A stretch of DNA of 64,000 nt, from the NCBI GenBank assembly GCA_041398825.1, contig JAWKTX010000002.1, positions 186,001-250,000 of the forward strand, given 5' to 3'. The notes under the pieces are model-generated. The model was not told the DNA's origin. It did no database searches and saw nothing but the letters and a program-made list of their open reading frames with translations. Source of the stretch: Planctomycetaceae bacterium. GTDB taxonomy: Bacteria; Planctomycetota; Planctomycetia; Planctomycetales; Planctomycetaceae. Numbering within the stretch: the stretch's first letter is position 1; each line of letters starts with the position of its first letter. Below are positions 9,367 through 18,779 of this stretch, one piece after another. Both the position numbers and the translations under genes were made by a program.

Positions 9367-9467
9367 TGCATTGATTTGATCGCATTGTTTCCCCCGTCGC
9401 TGGCAGACCTGACCGTTTCGGGGTCGGACTTCTGAGCCACAGGTTCAACGATAGAAACTGCGAAACA

Positions 9468-10016
9468 CTAGTTCAGAGTTTCTTCACCCTTCTTCCAGTT
9501 GCAGGGGCACAGTTTATCTGTTTGCAGAGCATCCAGAACACGGATGACTTCGTCCACGTTTCGGCCGACGCTCAAATCATGTACGGCCAGATAACGCAGC
9601 ACTCCGTTTGGATCAATCAGATAGATCCCACGGTAAGCAATGCCTTTTTCGCAATCCAGAACGTCGTAAGCCCTGGACAGTTCCTGGTTGGTATCGCCGA
9701 TCATCAGATACTTCAGGCTCTTCAGATCGTCGTGTGAATCACACCATCCCTTGTGAGAAAATACACTGTCGGTGCTGGCGGTCAGCAGCACGGTTTCCCG
9801 ATCTTCAAACTCGCCAAGAGCTTTGTTGAAGGCGACAAGTTCGGTTGGACAAACGAAAGTAAAGTCCAGCGGATAGAAGAACAGGCACACCCACTTGCCC
9901 TTCAGATCAGCCAGCTTCAAATCCTTGAATTGATTGTCTGAACCATCCTTTGTTCGGTCATATGCTCGCAAAACCAGATCGAGCCCGGGAGCTGTTTGTC
10001 CAATCCGAACACTCAT
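9468..10016 (-). CDS. 2-Cys peroxiredoxin (AhpC/TSA family)
   Basis: A 182-residue thiol peroxidase that reduces hydrogen peroxide and organic peroxides in the cytoplasm. The peroxidatic site is DFTFVCPTEL with Cys56. The resolving Cys is in the C-terminal KLCPCNW (Cys170, with an extra Cys172), typical of the AhpC/Prx1 subgroup that works as a head-to-tail dimer. TDSVFSHKGWC and GIAYRGIYLIDPNG are also family hallmarks. No reductase gene (AhpF, thioredoxin) lies next to it. It is on its own transcript, with 160 bases upstream before the dipeptidase gene ends. Confidence 0.93.
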   Translation of the reverse strand: MSVRIGQTAPGLDLVLRAYDRTKDGSDNQFKDLKLADLKGKWVCLFFYPLDFTFVCPTELVAFNKALGEFEDRETVLLTASTDSVFSHKGWCDSHDDLKSLKYLMIGDTNQELSRAYDVLDCEKGIAYRGIYLIDPNGVLRYLAVHDLSVGRNVDEVIRVLDALQTDKLCPCNWKKGEETLN

Positions 10017-10180
10017 TGTGTACCTGTCCTTCTTTTACAATTAATTTGCTTTGAAACCAGTGACCCGATGGACTGTGAAATCCGTCGTATCGGCAAAAAT
10101 CCTCACGCAATTGCCCGGCCGCTTCAGAACGACCGGAAAACCAGCAGGATGCCGGGAGTATATGGCCGGGGAACCGTGTT

Positions 10181-11248
10181 TCAAGCAGGCAAAACTTCTG
10201 CGAAAAATCGCAGCCAGTTGCCATGCATGATGCCGGCGATATCTGTGTCGCTGTATCCACGCTGGCTCATCAGATCCGGCAGGCGCTGAAGATCACTGAT
10301 CTTGTTCAGATCTGCCGGTGTCTGCTCTACCCCGTACCCACCATCCAGATCCGTGCCAATCCCGACGTGGCGGGCGTTTCCTGCCAGCTGGCAGACAATA
10401 TCGATATTGTCAACGGCCCGTTCGATCAGTATTTCCGCAGATGTGATTCCACGCACGTAACCAGGCTGCATCATGATCGCGTCAAAAGCCATGCCGATCA
10501 CTCCATCGCGTTCAATTACAGCCTTGTACTGCTCGTCGCTGAATTGACGCTGCCAGGGAGCAATGCGGCGAGAATTCTGGTGGCTGGCGTGAATGCGGCC
10601 GCCAAAGTGTTCGAGCACCTGCCAGAACGCAACGTCCGACAAGTGTGTGACATCAACGGTCATTCCGAGATCCGTGATGTTCTTCAGCAAAGGAATCGCG
10701 TCCAGCGCAAGTCCAACTTCACAACGGGTTCCTCCCCCGTATCGATTGGCACCGTAATGGGTCAGCCCGATGGCACGCAGGCCGTGTTCATGAAACTCGT
10801 GAATTGTGTCTGGTGTCAATACGGGATCAGCACCTTCCATCGTCAGGATGAATCCAAGCGGCGTTCGGACAGGATCTGTGGTCCAGGCATCAAAATGATT
10901 CTGAAGGTCCGTTTTTGTCTTCAGCATCTTCATCCAGCCGGCTCGTTCCATTGCCCGATACCACGCAAGATGTGCATGAGCCATGGCGTAACAGGTTTCC
11001 GGCGTTGTCCAGCCGAACGGATGGTTGACTTCTTTTTCCTGCCGCGCCAAAAGAGTGGTCAGACAGATGCCGATCTGTGCCGTTCGCAGCTCCGGCAGGC
11101 TGAGCGTACTGCCGCAGCGTCCGGGGTCAGTCATGCCAAGTGAACGTTCCTGAGCTCGCAATTCGTCGACATCACATCGCATATCGCGGTTCCAGTCCAC
11201 GCCATTGAGTGCAAGATCCAGGTGGGCATCGAATAGTAACACAGGCAT
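10181..11248 (-). CDS. M19-family (membrane) dipeptidase
   Basis: A 355-residue zinc dipeptidase of the renal dipeptidase family, a TIM-barrel amidohydrolase relative. Metal-binding motifs include LLFDAHLDLAL (His-x-Asp) at the very start, GLRAIGLTHYGANRY, MTVDVTHLSD (His), and IHASHQNSRRI (His), with VGIGTDLDGGYG near the end. The start at 11248 fits the family start of the first barrel strand; the frame is open to 11410, and an ATG at 11299 is an alternative. No signal peptide is seen, so it may act in the cytoplasm. The upstream end is divergent from the zinc-finger membrane gene. Confidence 0.85.
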   Translation of the reverse strand: MPVLLFDAHLDLALNGVDWNRDMRCDVDELRAQERSLGMTDPGRCGSTLSLPELRTAQIGICLTTLLARQEKEVNHPFGWTTPETCYAMAHAHLAWYRAMERAGWMKMLKTKTDLQNHFDAWTTDPVRTPLGFILTMEGADPVLTPDTIHEFHEHGLRAIGLTHYGANRYGGGTRCEVGLALDAIPLLKNITDLGMTVDVTHLSDVAFWQVLEHFGGRIHASHQNSRRIAPWQRQFSDEQYKAVIERDGVIGMAFDAIMMQPGYVRGITSAEILIERAVDNIDIVCQLAGNARHVGIGTDLDGGYGVEQTPADLNKISDLQRLPDLMSQRGYSDTDIAGIMHGNWLRFFAEVLPA

Positions 11249-11521
11249 ATCCTCACAGAATGGTTCGACAATGTCTCCGGGGCATTCGCTCAGGACCATC
11301 CGAAGATAACGTGACTGGCGGGGAAATTCATGCATTCCTGAGCTGACAGACGTCTGGTTTCGGCTGGCATGACCGTGACTATAGAGAACGCTTGCGGGAT
11401 TCACACGCAAGCTGGCAATAATCCTGTTACCCTTCCGGGGCAGGGTTCGTCAGCCTGCTATACTGCTCCCAGCCCGTCTCCATTACCACGACATCGACAG
11501 CCGGTTTTCGAAAGCGGATGC

Positions 11522-12745
11522 ATGGCCATCGAATTTAATTGCCCCTACTGCACAGCAACAATTCGCGTCCCGGATGGATTTGCCGGTAAACAGGGGAAAT
11601 GCCCGAAATGCGAAACCAGACTGCTGGTCCCGAATGTTGAAATCCCGGACGAAGAACCATCGCAAAGTTCCGATGGCCCGGAGACCAACGCGTTTGGTGC
11701 CGACACGATGTCAGGGCTCAGTGCAGAAGGACCCACGACAGTGGGGATTCATGCCGTTGAATCTGCCGGTTCGGTGCCCGAATTCATCCCGACTACACCA
11801 CAGACCAACATCACTTCGAAGTTGAAACGCCGAACGCGCCGGGGCCGCAACCGAATCTGGACGGTGGCCGTGCCGGTGATCGGTTTCCTGCTTCTGCTGT
11901 CCCTGCTGGCCATGTTCACTCTGTACAGCCTGCCTCAACTGAAGGGTACTCTTGCGGCAGAAGTGTTTTCGGAACCAACGGTGCCACGTGTCACATTTCC
12001 ATGGAGTTCGACCGGATTATCAACGGAAGAGCAGGAACAACTCTCCAAAATACTTGAACATGCACCAGAGGGGTTTGTCAGCGAGCTCATGACCTGTCGT
12101 CTGATTGCAGATGAGAAAGGCCTGCAGGTTCAGCTGACGGCCGGTGAAGGCCATTCGTGGTTTGTCGTCGACCCAACGCAAAGCCGCGCGCTGGTGTTGT
12201 GGGCTGAAAAACAACAACAGTACCTCAGTATCACTCGGGCTTCCGAAATGAAACGCAGACTTGCCGACTATTGTCAGGACAAAATCAAGCAGCAGGCCGG
12301 TGAGATATTCACGATCGACGCGCAGCAGTACCGCGACAGCGTTGGAATCAACACGCATGTTTCTGCACTGGGCTATGCACTGGAAGCTTTTGGCAGCGGC
12401 CGGATTGTGCCGTGTGGTCATGAAGACCAGCAGGGAAGGCTCTACTTTCTGCTGCCCTCAAAAACCCGATCGTTCATCATGAGGGGCCGAATGGTTGGTG
12501 ATGGGACGAAACCGTTTCCCGGGGAATACACCATTCAGGTTGGCGATCGAATTCTTCAGGAAGACATCAGGACCGTTCCCGTCGAACCGGAATCCGAAGC
12601 GTCGTCCGATGGTCCGGAACCCGAGGATTCGTCTGAACAACCAATGGATGCTGCGATGGACAAGGATGACCAGTCACCCATGAAGCAGCCCGGCGATTCT
12701 CCCGCCGGGATGGAGACAAAAGCCGGGACAATGATGGAGAAGTAG
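11522..12745 (+). CDS. MJ0042-type zinc-finger membrane protein
   Basis: A 407-residue hypothetical protein with a layout frequent in planctomycetes. An N-terminal zinc ribbon has two CxxC pairs (Cys7-Cys10 in NCPYC and Cys27-Cys30 in KCPKC). An acidic linker is followed by a basic stretch (KLKRRTRRGRNR), one membrane segment at about residues 112-136, then an unrecognised extracytoplasmic domain of about 200 residues and a Met/Asp/Glu-rich tail. The start at 11522 sits right at the zinc ribbon. It precedes the moxR gene by about 100 bases on the same strand. No function can be assigned; the topology suggests membrane-anchored sensing or scaffolding, which is only inference. Confidence 0.7.
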   Translation: MAIEFNCPYCTATIRVPDGFAGKQGKCPKCETRLLVPNVEIPDEEPSQSSDGPETNAFGADTMSGLSAEGPTTVGIHAVESAGSVPEFIPTTPQTNITSKLKRRTRRGRNRIWTVAVPVIGFLLLLSLLAMFTLYSLPQLKGTLAAEVFSEPTVPRVTFPWSSTGLSTEEQEQLSKILEHAPEGFVSELMTCRLIADEKGLQVQLTAGEGHSWFVVDPTQSRALVLWAEKQQQYLSITRASEMKRRLADYCQDKIKQQAGEIFTIDAQQYRDSVGINTHVSALGYALEAFGSGRIVPCGHEDQQGRLYFLLPSKTRSFIMRGRMVGDGTKPFPGEYTIQVGDRILQEDIRTVPVEPESEASSDGPEPEDSSEQPMDAAMDKDDQSPMKQPGDSPAGMETKAGTMMEK

Positions 12746-12854
12746 CGAAAGACGGACGCCGGGTTTCATATGCACGCCAGGCAGTGGTTTGCTAACATCC
12801 GCGGACTGCTCGCGAAAAAAGCAGCGACAAAGGTCTGAAAGAAGGACAATACAG

Positions 12855-13871
12855 TTGGCCGAAAAACGGGACTTCGACGAGTTTCTGGAGAAATTTCGTC
12901 GCCACCACGAAGTCATGGTGGAAGAACTTCACAAGGTAATCGTCGGACAGGATGACGTCATCGACCAGATCCTGTCGGCCATCTTCACAGGCGGTCATTG
13001 CCTGCTGGTGGGTGTACCGGGGCTTGCGAAGACTCTGGTGGTCAGCACCATTGCCCGATTGCTCGACGTGCAGTTTCGAAGAATTCAGTTTACGCCCGAC
13101 CTGATGCCGTCAGACATCACCGGGACAAATGTGCTGGAAGAGACAGAATCCGGACGTCGCGAGTTTCGATTTGTCGAAGGTCCGGTCTTCACCAACATTC
13201 TGCTGGCGGACGAAATCAACCGAACGCCGCCGAAGACCCAGGCCGCTCTACTGCAGGCCATGCAGGAACACGAAGTTACTGTTGGACAGACAACGTATCA
13301 ATTACCGGAGCCGTTCTTCGTCATCGCTACCCAAAACCCCATTGAACAGGAAGGCACCTACCCTCTGCCTGAAGCGCAGCAGGACCGATTCATGTTCAAT
13401 GTTAAAGTCGACTACCCGACCCTTGAAGAAGAAGAACGCATTCTTGAAGCGACAACAAGCGGCGAACGTGCCGAAGTTCGAAAAGTACTTTCCGCGCGAT
13501 CTATTCTTTACCTGCAAAAGCAGATCAGCCAGATTGTGGCCAGCCCACTGATCATCAGTTACGTCACACGGCTTGTTCGTGCCACGCGTCCCAAAGACGG
13601 CGCGGCACCCGACTTTGTGAAAAAACTGGTCGACTGGGGCGCGGGGCCTCGTGCGGGCCAGTACCTGATCGCCGGGGCAAAGGCAGTGGCCGCCATGGAC
13701 GGACGACCCAATGTGACGATTGAAGATGTCCGCAAAGTTGCCATTCCCGTTCTGCGCCATCGACTGGCTACCAATTTTCAGGCACAGGCCGAAGGCATGG
13801 CTGCCGACGATATTGTCACGCGGCTGGTAAAAGAAGTTCCTGAACCCAATATTCCAAAGTACGAACGCTAG
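12855..13871 (+). CDS. MoxR-family AAA+ ATPase
   Basis: A 338-residue AAA+ ATPase of the MoxR type, which acts as a chaperone in maturation of protein complexes. Visible are Walker A (GVPGLAKT at about residues 53-60), Walker B (NILLADEINRTPPKTQ), sensor-1 (FFVIATQNPIEQEGTYPLPE) and the C-terminal lid with RHRLATNFQAQAEG. The start is taken as TTG at 12855 because AAGGA lies 9 bases upstream and it begins right before the conserved domain; the frame opens at 12789. The usual DUF58/vWA partners are not adjacent. Instead two CNNM-type membrane proteins follow on the same strand after 20 bases. Confidence 0.9.
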   Translation: MAEKRDFDEFLEKFRRHHEVMVEELHKVIVGQDDVIDQILSAIFTGGHCLLVGVPGLAKTLVVSTIARLLDVQFRRIQFTPDLMPSDITGTNVLEETESGRREFRFVEGPVFTNILLADEINRTPPKTQAALLQAMQEHEVTVGQTTYQLPEPFFVIATQNPIEQEGTYPLPEAQQDRFMFNVKVDYPTLEEEERILEATTSGERAEVRKVLSARSILYLQKQISQIVASPLIISYVTRLVRATRPKDGAAPDFVKKLVDWGAGPRAGQYLIAGAKAVAAMDGRPNVTIEDVRKVAIPVLRHRLATNFQAQAEGMAADDIVTRLVKEVPEPNIPKYER

Positions 13872-13891
13872 ACCGGTCAATCTGTCCTTCG

Positions 13892-15208
13892 ATGGCTGAC
13901 TTCACGAATTCCGTTTCAATCTGGTTACCCGGTGTCATCGCCATGATGGTGCTGATTCTGCTGTCGGGTTTTTTCTCGGCCAGCGAAACAGCATTGTTTT
14001 TCCTGTCTCGCGACGAGATCCGAAATTTCGGCAAAGGCGTGGGGCGTCAGCGAATGGTGGCCGCACTGATGGCGCGACCGGATCGACTGCTGACCGCCAT
14101 TTTGTTCTGGAATCTGTTGATCAATCTGGCCTATTTTTCAGTCGGCCTGGTCACGATGAACAAGCTGTCGCACGGCGGATTCAATCGCGTGGCTGCGGCG
14201 CTGGGTATCAGTAATCTGGTGGGAATCATTGCCATCGGAGAAGTGTTTCCAAAGAGCCTGGCCGTTGCCTTTCGACGAACCCTGGCACCGATGGTAAGCT
14301 GGCCGCTGGCTGTGATGACTGCCGTTCTTGACCCTGTCATTCCCGTCCTGGGCAAGACCGCGTTGTCTCTGCGTCGAGCTTTCTGGCCACATGTTCGCGG
14401 CGAATCTCACCTGAACCCCAAAGACCTGGAACACGCAATCGATGCATCGGCTGCCATCAGCGCGGATCTGCTGGATATCGAACAACAGGTGCTGCACAAC
14501 GTTCTGGATTTAAGTGAGATTCGGGTTGAGGAAGTCATGCGTCCCCGAAGTCACTGCCTGATCGTTTCAGCCAATGACAGTTTTGCAACGCTGAATACCA
14601 GTATCCAGAGCGTGGATTATCTGTTGCTTCAGGACCCGGGTGAAGATCATGTGAGCCGCGCGGTGGCTTTGGGGGCCATCAGCGCGTTTGACCATCGTCG
14701 ATTCCGCCAGATGTCAGAACGCGTGATCTTTGTGCCCTGGTGTTCGACTCTGGCCTGGACGCTTTCGGAACTGCAGCGGCAGTATTGCGGTGTTGCCGTC
14801 GTCGTCCATGAAATGGGTGAGATGGTGGGAGTCGTTTCTTACGAAGACATCCTGGAAACCATGCTCACGGAGAGCCCCAGTCGAACGCGCCGAATCATGC
14901 GCAGAGAACCGCTGATTACTATTGGCCCCAATCGATTTCACGCAGATGGACTTGTAACACTCCGGTACCTGGCAAGTCAGTTGCGAGTGGATTTCGATAT
15001 GGATGTTGACGGCCAGTACACGATTAATGGCCTGATTCATGACGAGCTTGAACGATTCGCAGAAGTTGGCGATTCGATCGTCTGGAAGACATGGACATTG
15101 ACGGTCATTGAGACGGCCGCCCGGGGACGTGTGCGAGTGCTCATCGAACAGCTGCCAGCCGGACTTTCGATGGGTGATGCCGCGACCGAGCCGGAGAAGC
15201 AATCATGA
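13892..15208 (+). CDS. CNNM/CorC-type (DUF21-CBS) membrane protein
   Basis: A 438-residue hemolysin-C/CorC-like protein. The DUF21 (CNNM) transmembrane domain fills about residues 10-190, with FFSASETALFFLSRDE and IAIGEVFPKSLAVAFRR as hallmarks. A CBS-pair region follows (IRVEEVMRPRSHCLIVSAND; GVVSYEDILETML), and the C-terminal CorC/HlyC domain ends the protein (DVDGQYTINGLIHDELERFAEVGD). Members are linked to Mg/Co efflux or other metal handling at the cytoplasmic membrane. The stop overlaps the next start by 4 bases (ATGA), so translation is probably coupled. Confidence 0.87.
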   Translation: MADFTNSVSIWLPGVIAMMVLILLSGFFSASETALFFLSRDEIRNFGKGVGRQRMVAALMARPDRLLTAILFWNLLINLAYFSVGLVTMNKLSHGGFNRVAAALGISNLVGIIAIGEVFPKSLAVAFRRTLAPMVSWPLAVMTAVLDPVIPVLGKTALSLRRAFWPHVRGESHLNPKDLEHAIDASAAISADLLDIEQQVLHNVLDLSEIRVEEVMRPRSHCLIVSANDSFATLNTSIQSVDYLLLQDPGEDHVSRAVALGAISAFDHRRFRQMSERVIFVPWCSTLAWTLSELQRQYCGVAVVVHEMGEMVGVVSYEDILETMLTESPSRTRRIMRREPLITIGPNRFHADGLVTLRYLASQLRVDFDMDVDGQYTINGLIHDELERFAEVGDSIVWKTWTLTVIETAARGRVRVLIEQLPAGLSMGDAATEPEKQS

Positions 15209-16308
15209 TTCCCGCATTGACCATGTTTGCAGGCATCATCTTGTTTCTCATCGGTGTCCGACTGTCCTTCTTCTTTAGTGGAAGTGAAACCGGGTTCTAC
15301 AGACTCAGCCCACTTCAATTGGCAATCCGCGTGCACCAGGGCGACAGAGTTGCTCAAAGTCTGCAAAAATTCGTCAATCACCCCGAACGGTTTGTGGCCA
15401 CGGCCCTGGTCGGTAACAACGTTGCGAATTATCTGGTCACTGTCGCTATTGGACTGGTCATGTCGGTCCTGGTAACAGATTCTTCCGGGGCCGCTGAAGT
15501 GATTTCAACGGTCGTCGTGACGCCCGTCGTTTTCGTCTTCGGCGAATTGATTCCCAAGAGTCTCTTTTATCTGGCGCCTCTGTCGCAGCTGCGGGCCAAC
15601 GCACGCTGGTTCTCCTTCAGTTATGTGGTGTCACTGCCACTATCCTACCCACTGATTCTTTTGTCTCGGTTTATCGCGAAGCTTGGAAATTCAGATCGCC
15701 AGCCGCTGGAAACAGTGTTGAGCCGCACTCGACTGGTCAGCGTTCTCGAAGAAGGACATCGCGAAGGTTTACTGACAGAGCTTCAAAGTCAGCTGGCCGA
15801 CAACATCATTCAGGTGGCAAGGCACCCGGTTTCGTTGTCCATGATTCCGGCGCTGGGCGTTCAGGGGGCTCCAGAGAATGCTTCGCGCGAGGAGATCCTG
15901 GCGTTAGCAAGACGTTTGCAGAATCCCCGAATTCTTCTGCATCTTCCCGGGCAGCCAGGCCAGTGGTGTCGATATGTGCGTGTCGCGGATCTTTTTGAAA
16001 AAGGGAAATCACCGCGTTCAGTCGCTGTCGCCCTGCCGCAATTCGCATCTGATGCCCCCAAACTGGAAGTACTTTCCGAATTGGTTCGGCAGTACAGCAA
16101 CTACGGCGTCGTCGTGGAGGAAGGTCGAGTGCTGGGTGTTGTAAGCCGACGGACACTGCTGGCCCAGTTACAGCGAAGCGGACCAAGAACCCAGTTGCCA
16201 GTGGAGCCGATTCCACCTGACAAAGTCGCCGCATCCATTCGTCAGGCTCGCGACGTCGTGAAATCGACATCGCAGGACGCCGGGCAGCAGAGCAAAGACA
16301 AGTCATGA
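15205..16308 (+). CDS. DUF21 (CNNM) membrane protein, second paralogue
   Basis: A 367-residue paralogue of the preceding gene. The DUF21 domain is clear (RLSFFFSGSETGFYRLSPLQ; VVFVFGELIPKSLFYLAPLSQ) and spans about the first 180 residues. The following CBS-like region (VRQYSNYGVVVEEGRVLGVV) is degenerate, and no CorC/HlyC C-terminal domain is present. Pairing of a full and a shortened CNNM protein in one operon suggests a heteromeric membrane complex, which is inference. It overlaps both neighbours by 4 bases. Confidence 0.82.
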   Translation: MIPALTMFAGIILFLIGVRLSFFFSGSETGFYRLSPLQLAIRVHQGDRVAQSLQKFVNHPERFVATALVGNNVANYLVTVAIGLVMSVLVTDSSGAAEVISTVVVTPVVFVFGELIPKSLFYLAPLSQLRANARWFSFSYVVSLPLSYPLILLSRFIAKLGNSDRQPLETVLSRTRLVSVLEEGHREGLLTELQSQLADNIIQVARHPVSLSMIPALGVQGAPENASREEILALARRLQNPRILLHLPGQPGQWCRYVRVADLFEKGKSPRSVAVALPQFASDAPKLEVLSELVRQYSNYGVVVEEGRVLGVVSRRTLLAQLQRSGPRTQLPVEPIPPDKVAASIRQARDVVKSTSQDAGQQSKDKS

Positions 16309-17522
16309 TGATTCAGGATGCTGTTTCCAGAGAAGGCAGGCAGCAACAACTGGCAGTGACAATTCTGGCGGTCTTCGAATTGCTGCTGATTGTGGCGACC
16401 TGGAAGCTTTGGACTGGTCAATCGGCATTCCCGATGGTTCCTCTTCTGCCATTGAATTCACAATCGGCCCGCTTGCTGTCCGACCAGTCCATCGTCATGC
16501 AGTCTTTGGCAGCCACGCTGACACCGCTGTTTCTGACGTGCCTGATGGCGTGGACTGCCTGTCATCTTCGGATGGCGATGATAGGCTGGAAGACCATAAC
16601 CGGCCTCGCAACGCTGCTGATCGCTTCGCTGCTCGTATTGCAGAACGAACACCGCCTTCAGGCATGGCACTGGTTCTTTATGGTTGGGTTAAGCTCATCG
16701 ATTGTGCTGGGCCCCTGCAACTGGCGGCGTTTGTTGTGTCTGCAGATTTCCATGGTCTACGTCTTTTCCGCGTTATCTCGATTCGGTCCGCAAACCAGCG
16801 ACATGATGACCTGGCAAATTGCCTCCATGCTCTTGAAGCTGGCGGGACTTGGCAGAGCATCAGCGGATGCTTCCGTGCTTTCTGCGTTCGCCTGGTCGTT
16901 TGCATTTGCCGAATTCCTGATCGGGCTTGGGCTCCTTGTCCGACGTTTTCGTCAACTCGCTGCCGTCGCCGCGATGCTGTTACATGCAACACTCATCCTG
17001 GCCCTCAGTCCCTTTGGTCTGGGACACCACTGGGGCGTTCTGATCTGGAACAGTATGTTCCTGTGCCTGCTTCCCGTACTTTTTCTGTCGCAATCACAGA
17101 ATGATGCGATTCACGATCAGAAGCGGTGGTTCCGAATACTCGCCAGCGCAGTCGTTCTCATTCCGCTCACTGGTTTGATAGGATTTGCCGACAACTGGAT
17201 GTCGTGGCAGCTGTATTCGCCCAGGCCGGAAGTCTACGGGTTGTTCATTCGCTCAGATGCCATCAAAGACCTGCCGGAAACGGTTCGGCCTTTTGCTGCC
17301 GCCCCCAATCCTGTCGATGATTTTTGCTCCGTACGTCTGGATCGATGGTCACTCGACCAGACGAACTCACCATTGTATCCGGAAGACCGATTTCAGATGG
17401 CAATCATTCGATTTGTTACCGCGCAAATCTTGGATCGATCTGCAGTCCGGGTAATCATCGATGAACCACAGGTCCCTCTGTGGTGGAATCGCCGGATCAC
17501 CATTCTCAATTCCCCGGAATAG
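16305..17522 (+). CDS. Multi-pass membrane protein, HTTM-like
   Basis: A 405-residue protein with about eight hydrophobic helices and a C-terminal soluble part of about 110 residues. Its layout resembles HTTM/vitamin K gamma-carboxylase-like or DoxX/MauE-like membrane proteins: NEHRLQAWHWFFM, ISMVYVFSALSRFGP, then ATLILALSPFGLGHHWGVLI. I see no catalytic motif that would fix the reaction. Start and preceding stop overlap by 4 bases, placing it last in the moxR operon. The role is unknown. Confidence 0.6.
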   Translation: MMIQDAVSREGRQQQLAVTILAVFELLLIVATWKLWTGQSAFPMVPLLPLNSQSARLLSDQSIVMQSLAATLTPLFLTCLMAWTACHLRMAMIGWKTITGLATLLIASLLVLQNEHRLQAWHWFFMVGLSSSIVLGPCNWRRLLCLQISMVYVFSALSRFGPQTSDMMTWQIASMLLKLAGLGRASADASVLSAFAWSFAFAEFLIGLGLLVRRFRQLAAVAAMLLHATLILALSPFGLGHHWGVLIWNSMFLCLLPVLFLSQSQNDAIHDQKRWFRILASAVVLIPLTGLIGFADNWMSWQLYSPRPEVYGLFIRSDAIKDLPETVRPFAAAPNPVDDFCSVRLDRWSLDQTNSPLYPEDRFQMAIIRFVTAQILDRSAVRVIIDEPQVPLWWNRRITILNSPE

Positions 17523-17659
17523 CCGACCATACGTCGGCAGGCTGTTGATTGGTGCCGGGGCTGCCTATCCGCCGGAGATTGCCCTTTGCGCTGCCACCGC
17601 TCCACTGTCGTCGCTACTGGCACAAGGCTCGCGAAGAAGATCAATCGCGCTTCTCATGT

Positions 17660-17872
17660 GCTGGCGGTGATCACCAACAACAACGCGTGCGAACGAGCCA
17701 TGCGTCCCGTAGCTATGGTTCACAAGAACTGGGTATTCGTTGCCAGCAAACCGGCTGGCGACCGAGCCGCAGTCCTGATGTCGATGATTGCCAGCCGCAA
17801 AGCTGACCTCGTGGAACCCGGGCCTTGCTCAAAGAGGTGCTGATCCGCTCGGAGCCCCTCATGAGTTTCTGA
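17660..17872 (+). pseudogene. IS66-family transposase, C-terminal fragment
   Basis: The frame reads TNNNACERAMRPVAMVHKNW followed by VFVASKPAGDRAAVLMSMI, which is the C-terminal block of IS66 TnpC (N-x-x-E-R-A-x-R-P). A one-base deletion near 17822 (the first base of the Trp codon is lost) shifts the frame; the other frame then continues GP-like into ALLKEVLIRSEPLMSF and ends at the TGA at 17870. The upstream 90 percent of the transposase and the accessory tnpA/tnpB genes are missing. It lies 140 bases after the moxR operon and marks the left edge of the accessory region. Confidence 0.75.
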
Positions 17873-18033
17873 TCGCCGGACCATCTCTGAACGAAGAAAT
17901 CTCGAACGACAACGCTGCTCAGACGATTAGCGTGTTCCTCACCTGGTTATGACCTGGCGGTTATGAATGTGTACTCGCTGTCACGTAGCTGCTAAATGAC
18001 TTCGAGGGTTTCGGACTCCGAAGATCAAGGGCC

Positions 18034-18261
18034 TCAAGTTCCGCTGATACACCGCGCTACGTTGTCTGCGGCATTGGCTGTTTGGGTCACCAGCGTTGAG
18101 AGTTCACTTGTCGCTCCATATTGCTGCTCTACTGCGGATCGGATGCTCACAGACACCGTGGTGATTTCATCGATGATGTTGAGAATGTTGCTGATTTCAG
18201 ATGCGGCGACGTCTGATACGGTTCGGATTTCAGACAGTTGGCAGTTGATGTCGGCGGACAG
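18034..18261 (-). pseudogene. Methyl-accepting chemotaxis protein, C-terminal fragment
   Basis: The minus strand encodes a stretch of 75 residues with the heptad pattern of the MCP signalling domain, including EISNILNIIDEITTVSVSI, AVEQQYGATSEL and VTQTANAADNVA. The motif AVEQQ-x-ATSE matches the region just after the conserved hairpin tip of chemoreceptors (AAAVEEQ-x-AT). It ends at a TGA (18034-18036) and has no N-terminus, HAMP or membrane part in any frame nearby. No other chemotaxis gene is visible in the window. Bases 17873-18033 and 18262-18674 show nothing I can name. Confidence 0.65.
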
Positions 18262-18674
18262 CTAAGCTAAGCGTGCCTGAAGAACAGGGGCTTGGCACCT
18301 TTCGAAGGTGCACTCGGTGAAATTCGTTTTCGAGACGGAATCGCCTGAGGCGACATCGCGCATATTGGATAGCGTAAAGAATGTTCCTGGATTGCATTCT
18401 CATGTAATTCAGAATGTCCCCTTATCGCTCTGCTCGGTGCTGTGGATCGTGTGCCTCACTGAGGAAACCGCCGAGGACAGTCACGCCTGACGCAGAATCA
18501 GTCCAGTTCATGCCATCCTGCGACGCCGTTGGGCGGGTCGGCTCTGACTTCTGCTAATCGACCAGCTCATTTCCGAGCACGCGATCCAGCTCGAAGAATT
18601 CCTAAACATCAAGCCCGCTTGCTACGATGCCTCGCGACGTTGTTCGCTTAAGACGTCCGTTACCGAAAACAGAA

Positions 18675-18753
18675 GGGACAGGATGACAGGATCAGCAGGA
18701 TTTCTGCCATGGACCAACCCCGCACTCATCCTGTCAATCCAGTGATCCTGTCC
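18675..18753. repeat. Single upstream copy of the ACAGGAT inverted-repeat element
   Basis: This 79-bp stretch is a diverged copy of the core of the 116-bp repeat found downstream at 19149-20003. Arms of about 26 bases (GGACAGGATGACAGGATCAG... against ...ATCCAGTGATCCTGTCC) can pair across a loop of about 25 bases. With the downstream array it flanks the GxxExxY gene on both sides. Confidence 0.85.
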
Positions 18754-18779
18754 AGGAACAATCCCCTCGAATCCGAATC

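Noticed and set aside
9187..9467. yidD downstream of rnpA
   Set aside because: No frame with the YidD Cys-rich signature; the region holds only a hairpin.
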